Positions 35,229 through 42,862 of a stretch of DNA of 64,000 nt are shown in pieces. This DNA is from Solirubrobacter deserti (GTDB lineage: Bacteria > Actinomycetota > Thermoleophilia > Solirubrobacterales > Solirubrobacteraceae). The first letter of the stretch is position 1; each line of letters starts with the position of its first letter. Position numbers and translations under genes: made by a program. The notes below the pieces were generated by a model, which was given only the letters and a program-made list of their open reading frames with translations, was not told the DNA's origin and did not search any database. Where the stretch lies: positions 62,001 through 126,000 of the forward strand of contig NZ_JAPCID010000002.1 of assembly GCF_027587175.1 (NCBI RefSeq). Reading direction: 5' to 3'.

Positions 35229-36321
35229 GGGTCAGGCGGGCGCGGACGAGCGCGAGGTCCTCGGGCATCTCGCTGTGGGCGAAGCCGGCGTCGATCTCGC
35301 GCAGCACGGCCTCGACGCGCAGCCGGTCGTCGGGCGTGTCGCCGACGGCCTCCAGCAGCTCACGGCCGGTCGCGGTCAGGCGCGCGGCCCGGGCGGTACG
35401 ACCGCGGGAGAACTGCTCGGCGGCGTGCACGAGCGCCTCGCTGCGCGCATCGGCGATCAGGTCGGCCAGGACTTCCTGGGCGGTCGCCTGGTCGTCGGCG
35501 GTCGGGGCGATCATCGGCAGCACCCAGAGGTCGGCGGGCGTGGCGGCGGACCGGCCGTCGAGCGCGGCGGCGGCCGCGATCAGGCGCTGGGAACGGACCG
35601 CGCGGCGGTCGCTGAGCTCGATCCCCGCGCCGCGCAGGCGCCGCACGGCCTGGCCGACCACCGGCTGGACGGCGCGCAGGTCACACGCGCGGGCGGCTTC
35701 GGCCAGTGCGTCGAGCGCGTCCAGCGGGCGCTCAGTAGCCGGCTTCGGCCGCTCGCCCGCCCAGCCGACCTCCAGCAGCTCCTCGAGCCGCATGTCCGCG
35801 ACGCCGTCGAGGAAGACACGAGCCAGGAAGCGGTCCGCGAACGCGGCCAGCGCGGGATCGTCCGGCAGCGCGTTGCTCGCCCCTACGCACACGCGCAGCG
35901 CAACCGGCAGCGCGGTGCGCCCGCGCCGGAACACGCGCTCGTTGAGCATCCCGAGCAGCGTGTTGAGGATCGCGGTCGAGCCGAGGAAGACCTCGTCGAG
36001 GAACGCGACCTCGGCCTCGGGCAGCATCCCGGCCGTCTCGACCTCCACGACGCCCTCGCGCAGGCGGCGCAGGTCGATCGGGCCGAACAGCTCGTTGGGC
36101 TCGGTGAAGCGCCCGACCAGGTACTCGAAGTAGCGCCCGCCGAGCTGTTCGGCGACGCGCCGGACCGCCTCGGACTTGCCCGTTCCCGGTGGCCCGATGA
36201 CGAGCAGGTGCTCGCCGGCGACCGCGCACAGCACGACCGCCTCCGCGATCGACTCACGATCGACGAGACCCTTCTGCGCCCGCCCGATCGCGGTTCGAAC
36301 CCGTTTGACCTCAACTTCGAT
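35197..36321 (-). CDS. MoxR-type AAA+ ATPase (apparent ATC start)
   Basis: About 374 residues if started at the ATC at 36321. The Walker A is LLVIGPPGTGKSEAVRRVAE, followed by EPNELFGPIDL, the Walker B AEVAFLDEVFLGSTAILNTL, and GASNALPDDPALAAFADRFL with the sensor and Arg-finger region. A helical lid and a C-terminal extension rich in Ala and Arg follow. Before the first conventional start (GTG at 36234) there are 29 codons of normal MoxR N-terminus (VRTAIGRAQKGLVDRESIAE), so the true start is further upstream; no ATG, GTG or TTG occurs there. MoxR ATPases remodel vWA partners, and the three following genes supply such partners. Confidence 0.88.
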   Translation of the reverse strand: MEVEVKRVRTAIGRAQKGLVDRESIAEAVVLCAVAGEHLLVIGPPGTGKSEAVRRVAEQLGGRYFEYLVGRFTEPNELFGPIDLRRLREGVVEVETAGMLPEAEVAFLDEVFLGSTAILNTLLGMLNERVFRRGRTALPVALRVCVGASNALPDDPALAAFADRFLARVFLDGVADMRLEELLEVGWAGERPKPATERPLDALDALAEAARACDLRAVQPVVGQAVRRLRGAGIELSDRRAVRSQRLIAAAAALDGRSAATPADLWVLPMIAPTADDQATAQEVLADLIADARSEALVHAAEQFSRGRTARAARLTATGRELLEAVGDTPDDRLRVEAVLREIDAGFAHSEMPEDLALVRARLTHVLDDQAPAA

Positions 36322-36328
36322 GCCCGCG

Positions 36329-36334
36329 ACCTTA
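36329..36334 (-). promoter_or_regulatory. TAAGGT before the MoxR ATC: -10 box or Shine-Dalgarno
   Basis: TAAGGT ends 7 nt before ATC and overlaps the TAA stop of plsC. It can be read as a -10 for a leaderless transcript, or its AAGG as a ribosome-binding site in a plsC-moxR operon. Confidence 0.35.
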
Positions 36335-37306
36335 GCGACGAGCCGCGACCCACGCGTCCAATTCGGCCCACCACTGGAACAGCCAGTCGATGCGCGCGTC
36401 GGTGCCCGCGGGGATCTCGTCCGCGCGCACCAACCACAGCTCGACCTCGATCGTCTTACGGTCGGGCAGCGTCCGCCACGTGTCGCGCAGCCCTTCCGGG
36501 AAGCCGGCGTGCGCGAAGAAGACGACGTCCGCGTCGGGCGCGCCCTCGAGCGCCGCCAGCGCCCCGCCGGGCCGGGGCGCGCCGAGGTGACCCATCGCCG
36601 CCGCGCGCTTGGCCTCGCGGTGGTGGCCGCGGTGCAGGAGCCGCTCGATCGCGCGCTTGCGCCGCTCGGCGGTGACGTTGCCGCCCTCGGGGAAGATCAG
36701 GACCGCGTCCTCGGCGCCCAGCCCGTGGCTCATCACCTTGATCTCCTGCTCGATGTCCCCGCCGCGCGGGTCCACGAAGCGGTTCGGCAGCCGCCGGCCG
36801 ATGATGTCGATCAGCGGGTCCAGCGAGAGCAGCTGGTGCATGACGATCCGCGGCCGCCGCCGGTGGCGCCGCAGCAGGTGGTCGAGCACGAGCAGCGAGT
36901 CGCCCTCGCCCGAGTGGATGCTGAGCACGACCAACGGCCGCTGGCGCGCGGACAGCGCGGCCTCGGCCGCCGCCGACCCGTGCATGACGAGCTTCACGCG
37001 CGCGACCCGCAGCGCCGCCCGCGCGATCCCGCCGACGAACCAGCGCATCACGGCGTAGTGCGGCCCGCGCGCGCCGCCGCGCCCGGTCGCCCACAGCAGC
37101 AGGCAGGCGGCGACGGCCGTGACGTGCCCGACGGCGTAGGCGAGCACGATCGTGAGCAGCCGCAGCGGCCGCCGCCCGCCCAGCAGCGGGGAGAGCAGCG
37201 CCGCGAGCGCGGTCAGGACGGGCGACGCGGCGATCAGCGCCAGCTCGACGGCGAGCACGAGCGGCGCGACCGTGACGCGGCGCACGCGCGGCGGCGGGAC
37301 GCGCAT
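36332..37306 (-). CDS. PlsC-family 1-acyl-glycerol-phosphate acyltransferase
   Basis: 324 residues from the ATG at 37306 (MRVPPPRVRRVTVAPLVLAV). Two or three N-terminal hydrophobic helices anchor it in the membrane. The acyltransferase motif I is SIHSGEGDSLLVLDHLL, an HX4D active site. Motif III is IFPEGGNVTAERR, and a VDPRGGDIEQEI segment lies between them. It should acylate lysophosphatidate or a similar acceptor. Its TAA stop is 10 bp before the MoxR start on the same strand, so cotranscription with the ternary cassette is possible. A strong hairpin separates it from the patatin gene upstream. Confidence 0.85.
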   Translation of the reverse strand: MRVPPPRVRRVTVAPLVLAVELALIAASPVLTALAALLSPLLGGRRPLRLLTIVLAYAVGHVTAVAACLLLWATGRGGARGPHYAVMRWFVGGIARAALRVARVKLVMHGSAAAEAALSARQRPLVVLSIHSGEGDSLLVLDHLLRRHRRRPRIVMHQLLSLDPLIDIIGRRLPNRFVDPRGGDIEQEIKVMSHGLGAEDAVLIFPEGGNVTAERRKRAIERLLHRGHHREAKRAAAMGHLGAPRPGGALAALEGAPDADVVFFAHAGFPEGLRDTWRTLPDRKTIEVELWLVRADEIPAGTDARIDWLFQWWAELDAWVAARR

Positions 37307-37337
37307 CAGACCCGCCCGCCGATCGCCGGTACGAGCT

Positions 37338-37366
37338 GGGTTTTCGACCGTGGCGGTGGAAAACCC
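37338..37366. terminator. 29-bp near-perfect palindrome between patatin and plsC
   Basis: GGGTTTTCGACCG and CGGTGGAAAACCC form a 13-bp stem with one mismatch around TGG. It may terminate transcription after the patatin gene or be a dispersed palindrome; the 82-bp gap holds nothing else. Confidence 0.5.
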
Positions 37367-37388
37367 GCCACGCAGGTGCGCGGCGCGG

Positions 37389-38219
37389 TCACAGGCCGCG
37401 CTCCTCGAGGTACGCCGCCGAGGCGGCGTGCGCGCGCTCGATGCTCGCGGCCAGATCCAGGCCGCCGCGGTAGCGCAACGCCGAGAGGTCGTTGTACTTG
37501 GGCGGCTCGGCCTGGCCGGTGGGCATGACGTGGACCTCGAGATCGTCGGGGAGCGCGGCGAGGTCGCCGACGAAGCGGTGCCGGCGCGCAACCTCGAACG
37601 CCACCACCGCGACCTCCCACGGCCGGCGCGGCGGCTCCAGCGGCCGGTCCACCCGGCCGACGTGCATGACGAAGATCCGCGTGGCGCCCAGCGAAACGGC
37701 GCGGCCGACCGGGATCGAGTTCACGATCCCGCCGTCGATGAAGTGCTCGCCCGCGATCTCGACCGGCGGGAGCAGCCCCGGCACGGCCGCGCTCGCCAGC
37801 ACCGCGTCCACCAGCGGCCCGCTCGTGAACCAGTGCTCGGCGGCGTTCTGGATCGACGCCGCCACGCACTGGAAGCGCACCGGCAGGTCCTCGATCAGCG
37901 GAATCTCCAGCGCCTCGTCCAGAACCGCGCGCAGCGCCGTGTTGTCGTGCAGGTGCGTGCCGGTCCGGGCCAGCGTGGCCAGGCGGTTGAACAGCGAGCC
38001 GGCGAAGACGTCGCTGCGCTCGATGTCCAGCCACGTCGAGGCGAGCTGCCGGGCGGCGTCCACGGACGGGTCCGACGCGACGGCGGCGCCGTTGATCGCG
38101 CCGACCGACGTGCCGACCACGACGTCGGGCACGATCCCGCGCTCGAGCAGCGCGCGCAGCATCCCGGCCTCGTGCGCGCCGAGCTGACCACCGCCGCCGA
38201 GCACGAACGCCGTCGTCAT
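37389..38219 (-). CDS. Patatin-like phospholipase
   Basis: 276 residues, the size of a single RssA-like patatin domain. The oxyanion hole is LGGGGQLGAHEAGMLRAL at the N-terminus, the nucleophile elbow is VVGTSVGAING, and the second catalytic residue is in IDGGIVNSIPVG. The Ser-Asp dyad is complete. It is expected to hydrolyse acyl esters of lipids. No signal peptide is present, so it acts in the cytosol or at the inner membrane face. It starts 11 bp after the GH5 stop, so both share a transcript, and the ternary cassette follows beyond plsC. Confidence 0.9.
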   Translation of the reverse strand: MTTAFVLGGGGQLGAHEAGMLRALLERGIVPDVVVGTSVGAINGAAVASDPSVDAARQLASTWLDIERSDVFAGSLFNRLATLARTGTHLHDNTALRAVLDEALEIPLIEDLPVRFQCVAASIQNAAEHWFTSGPLVDAVLASAAVPGLLPPVEIAGEHFIDGGIVNSIPVGRAVSLGATRIFVMHVGRVDRPLEPPRRPWEVAVVAFEVARRHRFVGDLAALPDDLEVHVMPTGQAEPPKYNDLSALRYRGGLDLAASIERAHAASAAYLEERGL

Positions 38220-38230
38220 CCGCCCCGACG

Positions 38231-39607
38231 CTAACTCATGGCGAACGCCGCCGTCGTCACGATCTCGCACAGCCGGTCGCGCCGCACGCACGCACGCAGC
38301 GCGAACGAGTCGGCCAGCGCGTCCAGGCCGGCGTCGTCGAGCCCGCGGAAGTAGGCCGCGTACTCGGGCACCATGGCCTGCGCGAACAGCAGGTGGCGCA
38401 CCAGGTCGTCGGTGGTCGAGCGCGCGTCCCACGGGTACGGCTCCCAGGCGGGGAACTCGCGCGCGATCAGCGCGTGCAGCGGTTCCATGACCTCCGCCTG
38501 CTCGCGGTCCGTCGAGCCCCACGAGTCGACGCCGAGCCGCGCCTTCTTGGACACGAACTCCCCGAACAGCCGCAGGTAGAACGACGACGGCGACGCATAC
38601 ACCAACCCCTGGAGCCCGATGTCCTTGTAGGTCCACAGCGACCAGCCCGCGCCGTGCTCGGCGTACAGCGCCAGCTGGTCCTCGAGCAGCGCGTAGCGGG
38701 GCTCGTCGAGCTCCGGCACGCCGGTGTACACCGGCCCGAACTCCCCCACCCAGATCGGCGTCCCGGTCTGCCGCTGGTAGGCCGTGCGCTTGAGGAACGT
38801 CGTCTCCAGCCGCCCGCGGTCGCCGGCGTAGGGACCGCCGAAGGCCATGCCGTCGCGCGCGTAGTCGTGGCACGCGTAGACCGCGTTCTCCACCGGCTCG
38901 CCGAACGACGAGAAGTCCGTCGAGTAGGTGTTGCCGTCCAGAAAGACGATGTGGTCGGGGTCGACCTCGCGCACGGCGCGCACCGTGCGCTCGTGCCACG
39001 GCCCGACGACCGCGCCGGTCGGGTCGGCCGGCTCGTTGAGCAGGTTGTAGCCCGCGACCCACGGGTTGCCCGCGAAGCGCGAGGCCAGCTGCACCCACAG
39101 CGCCGTCGCCCGGTCCATGAAGTGCGGGTGCTTCCAGAACGCGGCCACGTGGGTGGCGTTGTCGGAGTGCCAGTGCTGGTTCTGCGAGCCGGGCACGGCG
39201 TGCAGGTCGATCACCGAGTAGATCCCGCACGACCCCAGCAGGTCCACCGCCGCCGAAAGCCGCTCGAAACCTCTCGAAAGCCATTTGAACGGCTCGGCGT
39301 CACTTTCGTAGTGCCGTTGATTGATCGGGAGACGTACGCAGTTGACGCCGAGCCCGGCCAGGAACTCCGCGTCGTCTTCCTCGAAGAAGCGATCCAGGAG
39401 CCGCTCGAAAAACGCGTCCGCGCGCTCGAGGCCCAGCACCCCGCCGACCGCCTCGCGCATCGCGCTCTCGTTGGCGGGATAGCCGGTGATGAAGTTCTCC
39501 ATGTTCATCCAGCCGCCGAGGCCGACGCCGCGCAACACCACGGGGACGCCCGACGAGTCGACGATCGCGTCCCCGCGAACGCTTAGACCCTGAAAGTTTC
39601 GCGCCAT
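38231..39607 (-). CDS. Glycoside hydrolase family 5-like enzyme
   Basis: 458 residues from the ATG at 39607 (MARNFQGLSVRGDAIVDSSG). Barrel landmarks include LRGVGLGGWMNMENF, NCVRLPINQRHYE, YSVIDLHAVPGSQNQHWHSD, the acid/base Glu in GYNLLNEPADPTG and the nucleophile Glu in TPIWVGEFGPVYTG. It resembles exo-glucosidases/endoglucanases of GH5. No signal peptide is visible, so it probably acts inside on sugars brought in by the nearby ABC importer. It is divergent from lacI; TATGTT ends 6 nt before its ATG, within the LacI operator. Confidence 0.87.
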   Translation of the reverse strand: MARNFQGLSVRGDAIVDSSGVPVVLRGVGLGGWMNMENFITGYPANESAMREAVGGVLGLERADAFFERLLDRFFEEDDAEFLAGLGVNCVRLPINQRHYESDAEPFKWLSRGFERLSAAVDLLGSCGIYSVIDLHAVPGSQNQHWHSDNATHVAAFWKHPHFMDRATALWVQLASRFAGNPWVAGYNLLNEPADPTGAVVGPWHERTVRAVREVDPDHIVFLDGNTYSTDFSSFGEPVENAVYACHDYARDGMAFGGPYAGDRGRLETTFLKRTAYQRQTGTPIWVGEFGPVYTGVPELDEPRYALLEDQLALYAEHGAGWSLWTYKDIGLQGLVYASPSSFYLRLFGEFVSKKARLGVDSWGSTDREQAEVMEPLHALIAREFPAWEPYPWDARSTTDDLVRHLLFAQAMVPEYAAYFRGLDDAGLDALADSFALRACVRRDRLCEIVTTAAFAMS

Positions 39608-39610
39608 TGT

Positions 39611-39633
39611 CGAAACATATCTGATACGTTCCG
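39611..39633. promoter_or_regulatory. LacI operator covering the -10 boxes of two divergent leaderless genes
   Basis: Arms CGAAACATATC and GATACGTTCCG surround a central T and match as an inverted repeat at 9 of 11 positions. The GH5 -10 (TATGTT, minus strand, 39614-39619) and the lacI -10 (TACGTT, 39625-39630) both lie inside. Each is exactly 6 nt from its ATG. One bound dimer would block both directions. Confidence 0.7.
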
Positions 39634-39636
39634 GCC

Positions 39637-40620
39637 ATGGCACAGCGCGTCACGATCGCCCACATCGCTGACGCCGCGGGCGTCTCGGTCCCGACGGTCT
39701 CCAAGGTCGTCAACGGCCGTGCCGACGTGGCCCCGGAGACCAGGGAGCGGGTCGAACGGATGCTGCGCGAGCACGGCTACAAGCGGCCGCAGGCGCCCAA
39801 CCACGCCGAGCTGCTGGACGTCGTGTTCAACGAGCTCGAGAGCCCGTGGGCGATGGAGATCATCCAGGGCGTCGAGGAGGTCGCGCGAGAGAACCACCTC
39901 GGCGTCGTCCTGTCCGCGCAGGAGGGTCCGGGAGCGATCGGGCGCTCGTGGGTGGACGCGGTGGCGAGCCGGCGCAGCGCGGGGCTCATCCTCGTGGTGA
40001 GCGAGCTCACCCCCGAGCAGATCGGGCGCCTGACCGCCCGCAGCATCCCGTTCGTGGTCGTCGACCCCGCCGGGGAGCCGGCGGCCGGCGTCCCGTCCGT
40101 GGGCGCGACCAACTGGAACGGTGGGCTGTCGGCCACCCGCCACCTGCTCGAGCTCGGCCACACCCGCATTGGCATGATCGGCGGTCCGTCGCGCATGCTC
40201 TGCAGCCGCGCCCGCGTGGACGGCTACCGCGCCGCGCTCGAGACCGCCGGCCAGCAGGTCGACCCGGACCTGATCCGGTGGGGGACGTTCCACGTCGAGG
40301 CCGGCTTCGAGCACGGCACGGCGCTGCTCGACCTCGACGATCCGCCGACCGCGATCTTCGCGGGATCGGATCTGCAGGCGTTCGGCGTCTACGAGGCCGC
40401 GCGCGTGAAGGGGATCGAGATCCCCACGCAACTCAGCGTCGTCGGCTTCGACGACCTGCCGATGGCCCGCTGGGTCGGGCCACCGCTGACCACGATCCGC
40501 CAGCCGCTGACCGAGATGGCGGCCACGGCGGCTCGCCTCGTCCTCGGCCAGGGCGAGGACCGTCGCGTCGAGCTCGCGACGACGCTCGTGGTGCGTCAGA
40601 GCACCACGAACCCCCGATGA
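39637..40620 (+). CDS. LacI-family transcriptional regulator
   Basis: 327 residues. The N-terminal helix-turn-helix reads VTIAHIADAAGVSVPTVSKV followed by VNGRADVAPETRERV; the sugar-binding core has GLILVVSELTPEQIGRL, VVVDPAGEP, LGHTRIGMIGGPSRMLCSRA, AIFAGSDLQAFGVYEAA and SVVGFDDLPMARWVGPPLTT. It precedes the ABC importer by 15 bp and is divergent from GH5, so it most likely represses both until an oligosaccharide is bound. CebR-like control of cello-oligosaccharide use is a reasonable comparison, not a proven one. Confidence 0.93.
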   Translation: MAQRVTIAHIADAAGVSVPTVSKVVNGRADVAPETRERVERMLREHGYKRPQAPNHAELLDVVFNELESPWAMEIIQGVEEVARENHLGVVLSAQEGPGAIGRSWVDAVASRRSAGLILVVSELTPEQIGRLTARSIPFVVVDPAGEPAAGVPSVGATNWNGGLSATRHLLELGHTRIGMIGGPSRMLCSRARVDGYRAALETAGQQVDPDLIRWGTFHVEAGFEHGTALLDLDDPPTAIFAGSDLQAFGVYEAARVKGIEIPTQLSVVGFDDLPMARWVGPPLTTIRQPLTEMAATAARLVLGQGEDRRVELATTLVVRQSTTNPR

Positions 40621-40635
40621 CAGGAGGAGAGGGAG

Positions 40636-41931
40636 ATGATCCAACCGGTTCGCAGCGCGCTGGTCCTCGCGGCCACGGCGCTGCTCGTCGCGTGCGGCGG
40701 TGGCGGCGATGACGACGGCTCCGGCTCGGCCAGCAAGAGCACCGGGCCGGTGACGATCGAGTGGTGGCATATCCAGAACAACGACCCCATGAAGTCGGTC
40801 TGGGCGGACGCCGTCAAGCAGTATGAGGCCGCCAACCCGAACGTCAAGATCAACGTCACGGTGCTCGAGAACGAGGCCTTCAAGGCCAAGCTCACGACCA
40901 CCATGCAGGGCGGCAAGGTGCCTGACATCTTCCAGTCCTGGGGCGGCGGCACGCTCAAGGAGCAGGTGGAGGCCGGCCTTGTCCAGGACGTCACCGAGCC
41001 CACCAAGGCGTGGATCGGTGACCTCAACTCCGCCGCCACCGGCCTCTACCAGATCGACGGCAAGCAGTACGGCGTCCCGTTCAACCTCGGCATGGTCGGC
41101 GTCTGGTACCGCAAGTCGCTGTTCGAGCAGGCCGGCATCGACGCGCCCCCGGCCACGTGGGACGAGTTCCTGACCACGGTCCAGGCGCTCAAGCAGAAGG
41201 GCGTCACGCCGCTGGCCGTCGGCGAGAAGGACAAGTGGCCCGGGATGTTCTGGTGGGCGAACCTGAGCCTGCGGATCGCGGGCAAGGACGCGCTCGCGCA
41301 GGCGGGCGAGGACGGCTCCTTCGACTCCCCCGGCTTCGTGAAGGCGGGCGCGGAGCTCAAGCGCCTGATCGACCTGCAGCCCTTCCAGAAGGGCTTCCTG
41401 GCCGCGCCGTGGGACGGCGCCGGAGGCGAGGCCGCGCAGATCGGCAACGGCAAGGCCGCGATGAGCCTGATGGGCCAGTGGGCGCCGTCGACGTACGCCG
41501 CCAACACCAAGGAGTCCGAGGAAGTGCTGGCCGATCTCGGCTGGTTCCCGTTCCCGACCGTCGACGGGGGCGCCGGCGGCCCGACCGAGCAGTTCGGCGG
41601 CGGCGACGGCTTCGCGATCGGCAAGGACGCCCCGCCGGAGGCCGTCGACTTCATCAAGTTCCTCGTGACCAGCGACGTCGCCAACAAGGCCGGCGCCAGC
41701 GGCGGCATCCTGCCGGTCAAGAAGGGCACGGAGTCCTCCGTGACCGACCCGAACATGAAATCCGTGCTCGACGCCCGCGCGCAGGCCGACTTCGTCCAGC
41801 TCTACCTCGATCAGGCCTACGCGCCCGCCGTCGGCCAGGCGGTCAACGACGCGGTGCAGGAGCTGTTCGCGGGCAAGGCCTCCCCCCAGGACGTCGCCGG
41901 CAAGATCGCGGATGCCGCCAAGGCCGGATAG
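40636..41931 (+). CDS. Sugar ABC transporter substrate-binding lipoprotein
   Basis: 431 residues with a lipoprotein signal (MIQPVRSALVLAATALLVAC, lipobox LLVA-C) and a Gly/Ser linker. The family-1 solute-binding features are VTIEWWHIQNNDPMKSVWAD, VPDIFQSWGGGTLKEQVEAG, YGVPFNLGMVGVWYRKSLFE, PPATWDEFLTTVQALKQKGV and GNGKAAMSLMGQW. A strong SD (AGGAGG) lies before the ATG. It should bind an oligosaccharide and deliver it to the two permeases encoded next. Confidence 0.94.
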   Translation: MIQPVRSALVLAATALLVACGGGGDDDGSGSASKSTGPVTIEWWHIQNNDPMKSVWADAVKQYEAANPNVKINVTVLENEAFKAKLTTTMQGGKVPDIFQSWGGGTLKEQVEAGLVQDVTEPTKAWIGDLNSAATGLYQIDGKQYGVPFNLGMVGVWYRKSLFEQAGIDAPPATWDEFLTTVQALKQKGVTPLAVGEKDKWPGMFWWANLSLRIAGKDALAQAGEDGSFDSPGFVKAGAELKRLIDLQPFQKGFLAAPWDGAGGEAAQIGNGKAAMSLMGQWAPSTYAANTKESEEVLADLGWFPFPTVDGGAGGPTEQFGGGDGFAIGKDAPPEAVDFIKFLVTSDVANKAGASGGILPVKKGTESSVTDPNMKSVLDARAQADFVQLYLDQAYAPAVGQAVNDAVQELFAGKASPQDVAGKIADAAKAG

Positions 41932-42862
41932 CGCCGCCGTCACCGGGCTCCTCCCCACCCACGTCCGCCGGGCACGCCGCGCGCGTGCCCGGCGGCGTTG
42001 GACCACGATTGCCATCTTCATCGCCCCGGCGCTCGTGCTCTACGGGCTGCTGGTCATCGCGCCCGTGCTGCAGGCGATGTACTACAGCGGCTTCAAGTGG
42101 AACGGGCTTGGGGACCTCGACGACTTCGTCGGGCTCGAGAACTTCCGGCGGGCCTTCGCCGACGACGTGTTCACCGGCGCGCTGTGGCACAACGGCGTGT
42201 TCGTCGTCCTCTCGCTGCTGGCGCAGCTGCCGTTCGCGCTCAGCGTCGCGCTGATGCTCAACGCGCGGATCAGGGGCCGCGCGCTGCTGCGCGTGTTGTA
42301 CTTCGCGCCGTTCGTGCTCTCGGAGGTGGTCACGGGCGTCGTCTTCACGCTGATGCTGCAGCCGGGCGGGCTCGCGGACGGCGTGTCGCCGGTCGACCGC
42401 GAGTGGCTCGCCGACCCGAGCATCGTCCTCTACACGCTGTTCGTCGCGATCTCGTGGAAGTACTTCGGCTTCCACATGATCCTCTACCTCGCCGGGCTCC
42501 AGCAGATCCCGCGCGAGCTGGAGGAGGCCGCGATCGTCGACGGCGCGAGCGGCTGGCAGGTGTTCCGGCACGTGACGCTGCCGTTGCTCGGCCCCACCAT
42601 CCGGATCTCCGCGTTCCTGAGCATCATCGGCGCCCTGCAGCTCTTCGACCTCGTGTGGGTCATGACGGGCGGCGGGCCGGTGAACGCGTCGAACACGATG
42701 GCGATCTACATGGTCGACTGGGGCTTCAAGCGCTTCCAGTTCGGCTACGCCAGCGCGGTCGCGGTGATCATGCTCGTGATCTCGCTCGCGTTCGCGCTGC
42801 TCTATCAGCGCTACGTCCTGCGCCGCGACATCGAGGGCGCCCTGACCAGCATGGGCCGATGA
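41912..42862 (+). CDS. Sugar ABC transporter permease (MalF type)
   Basis: 316 residues, about six transmembrane helices, beginning with IFIAPALVLYGLLVIAPVLQ. The cytoplasmic EAA loop ELEEAAIVDGASGWQVFRHV contacts an ATPase. The ATG overlaps the binding-protein gene by 20 bp, and the stop overlaps the next permease by ATGA. Operon partner of both. Confidence 0.93.
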   Translation: MPPRPDSAAVTGLLPTHVRRARRARARRRWTTIAIFIAPALVLYGLLVIAPVLQAMYYSGFKWNGLGDLDDFVGLENFRRAFADDVFTGALWHNGVFVVLSLLAQLPFALSVALMLNARIRGRALLRVLYFAPFVLSEVVTGVVFTLMLQPGGLADGVSPVDREWLADPSIVLYTLFVAISWKYFGFHMILYLAGLQQIPRELEEAAIVDGASGWQVFRHVTLPLLGPTIRISAFLSIIGALQLFDLVWVMTGGGPVNASNTMAIYMVDWGFKRFQFGYASAVAVIMLVISLAFALLYQRYVLRRDIEGALTSMGR

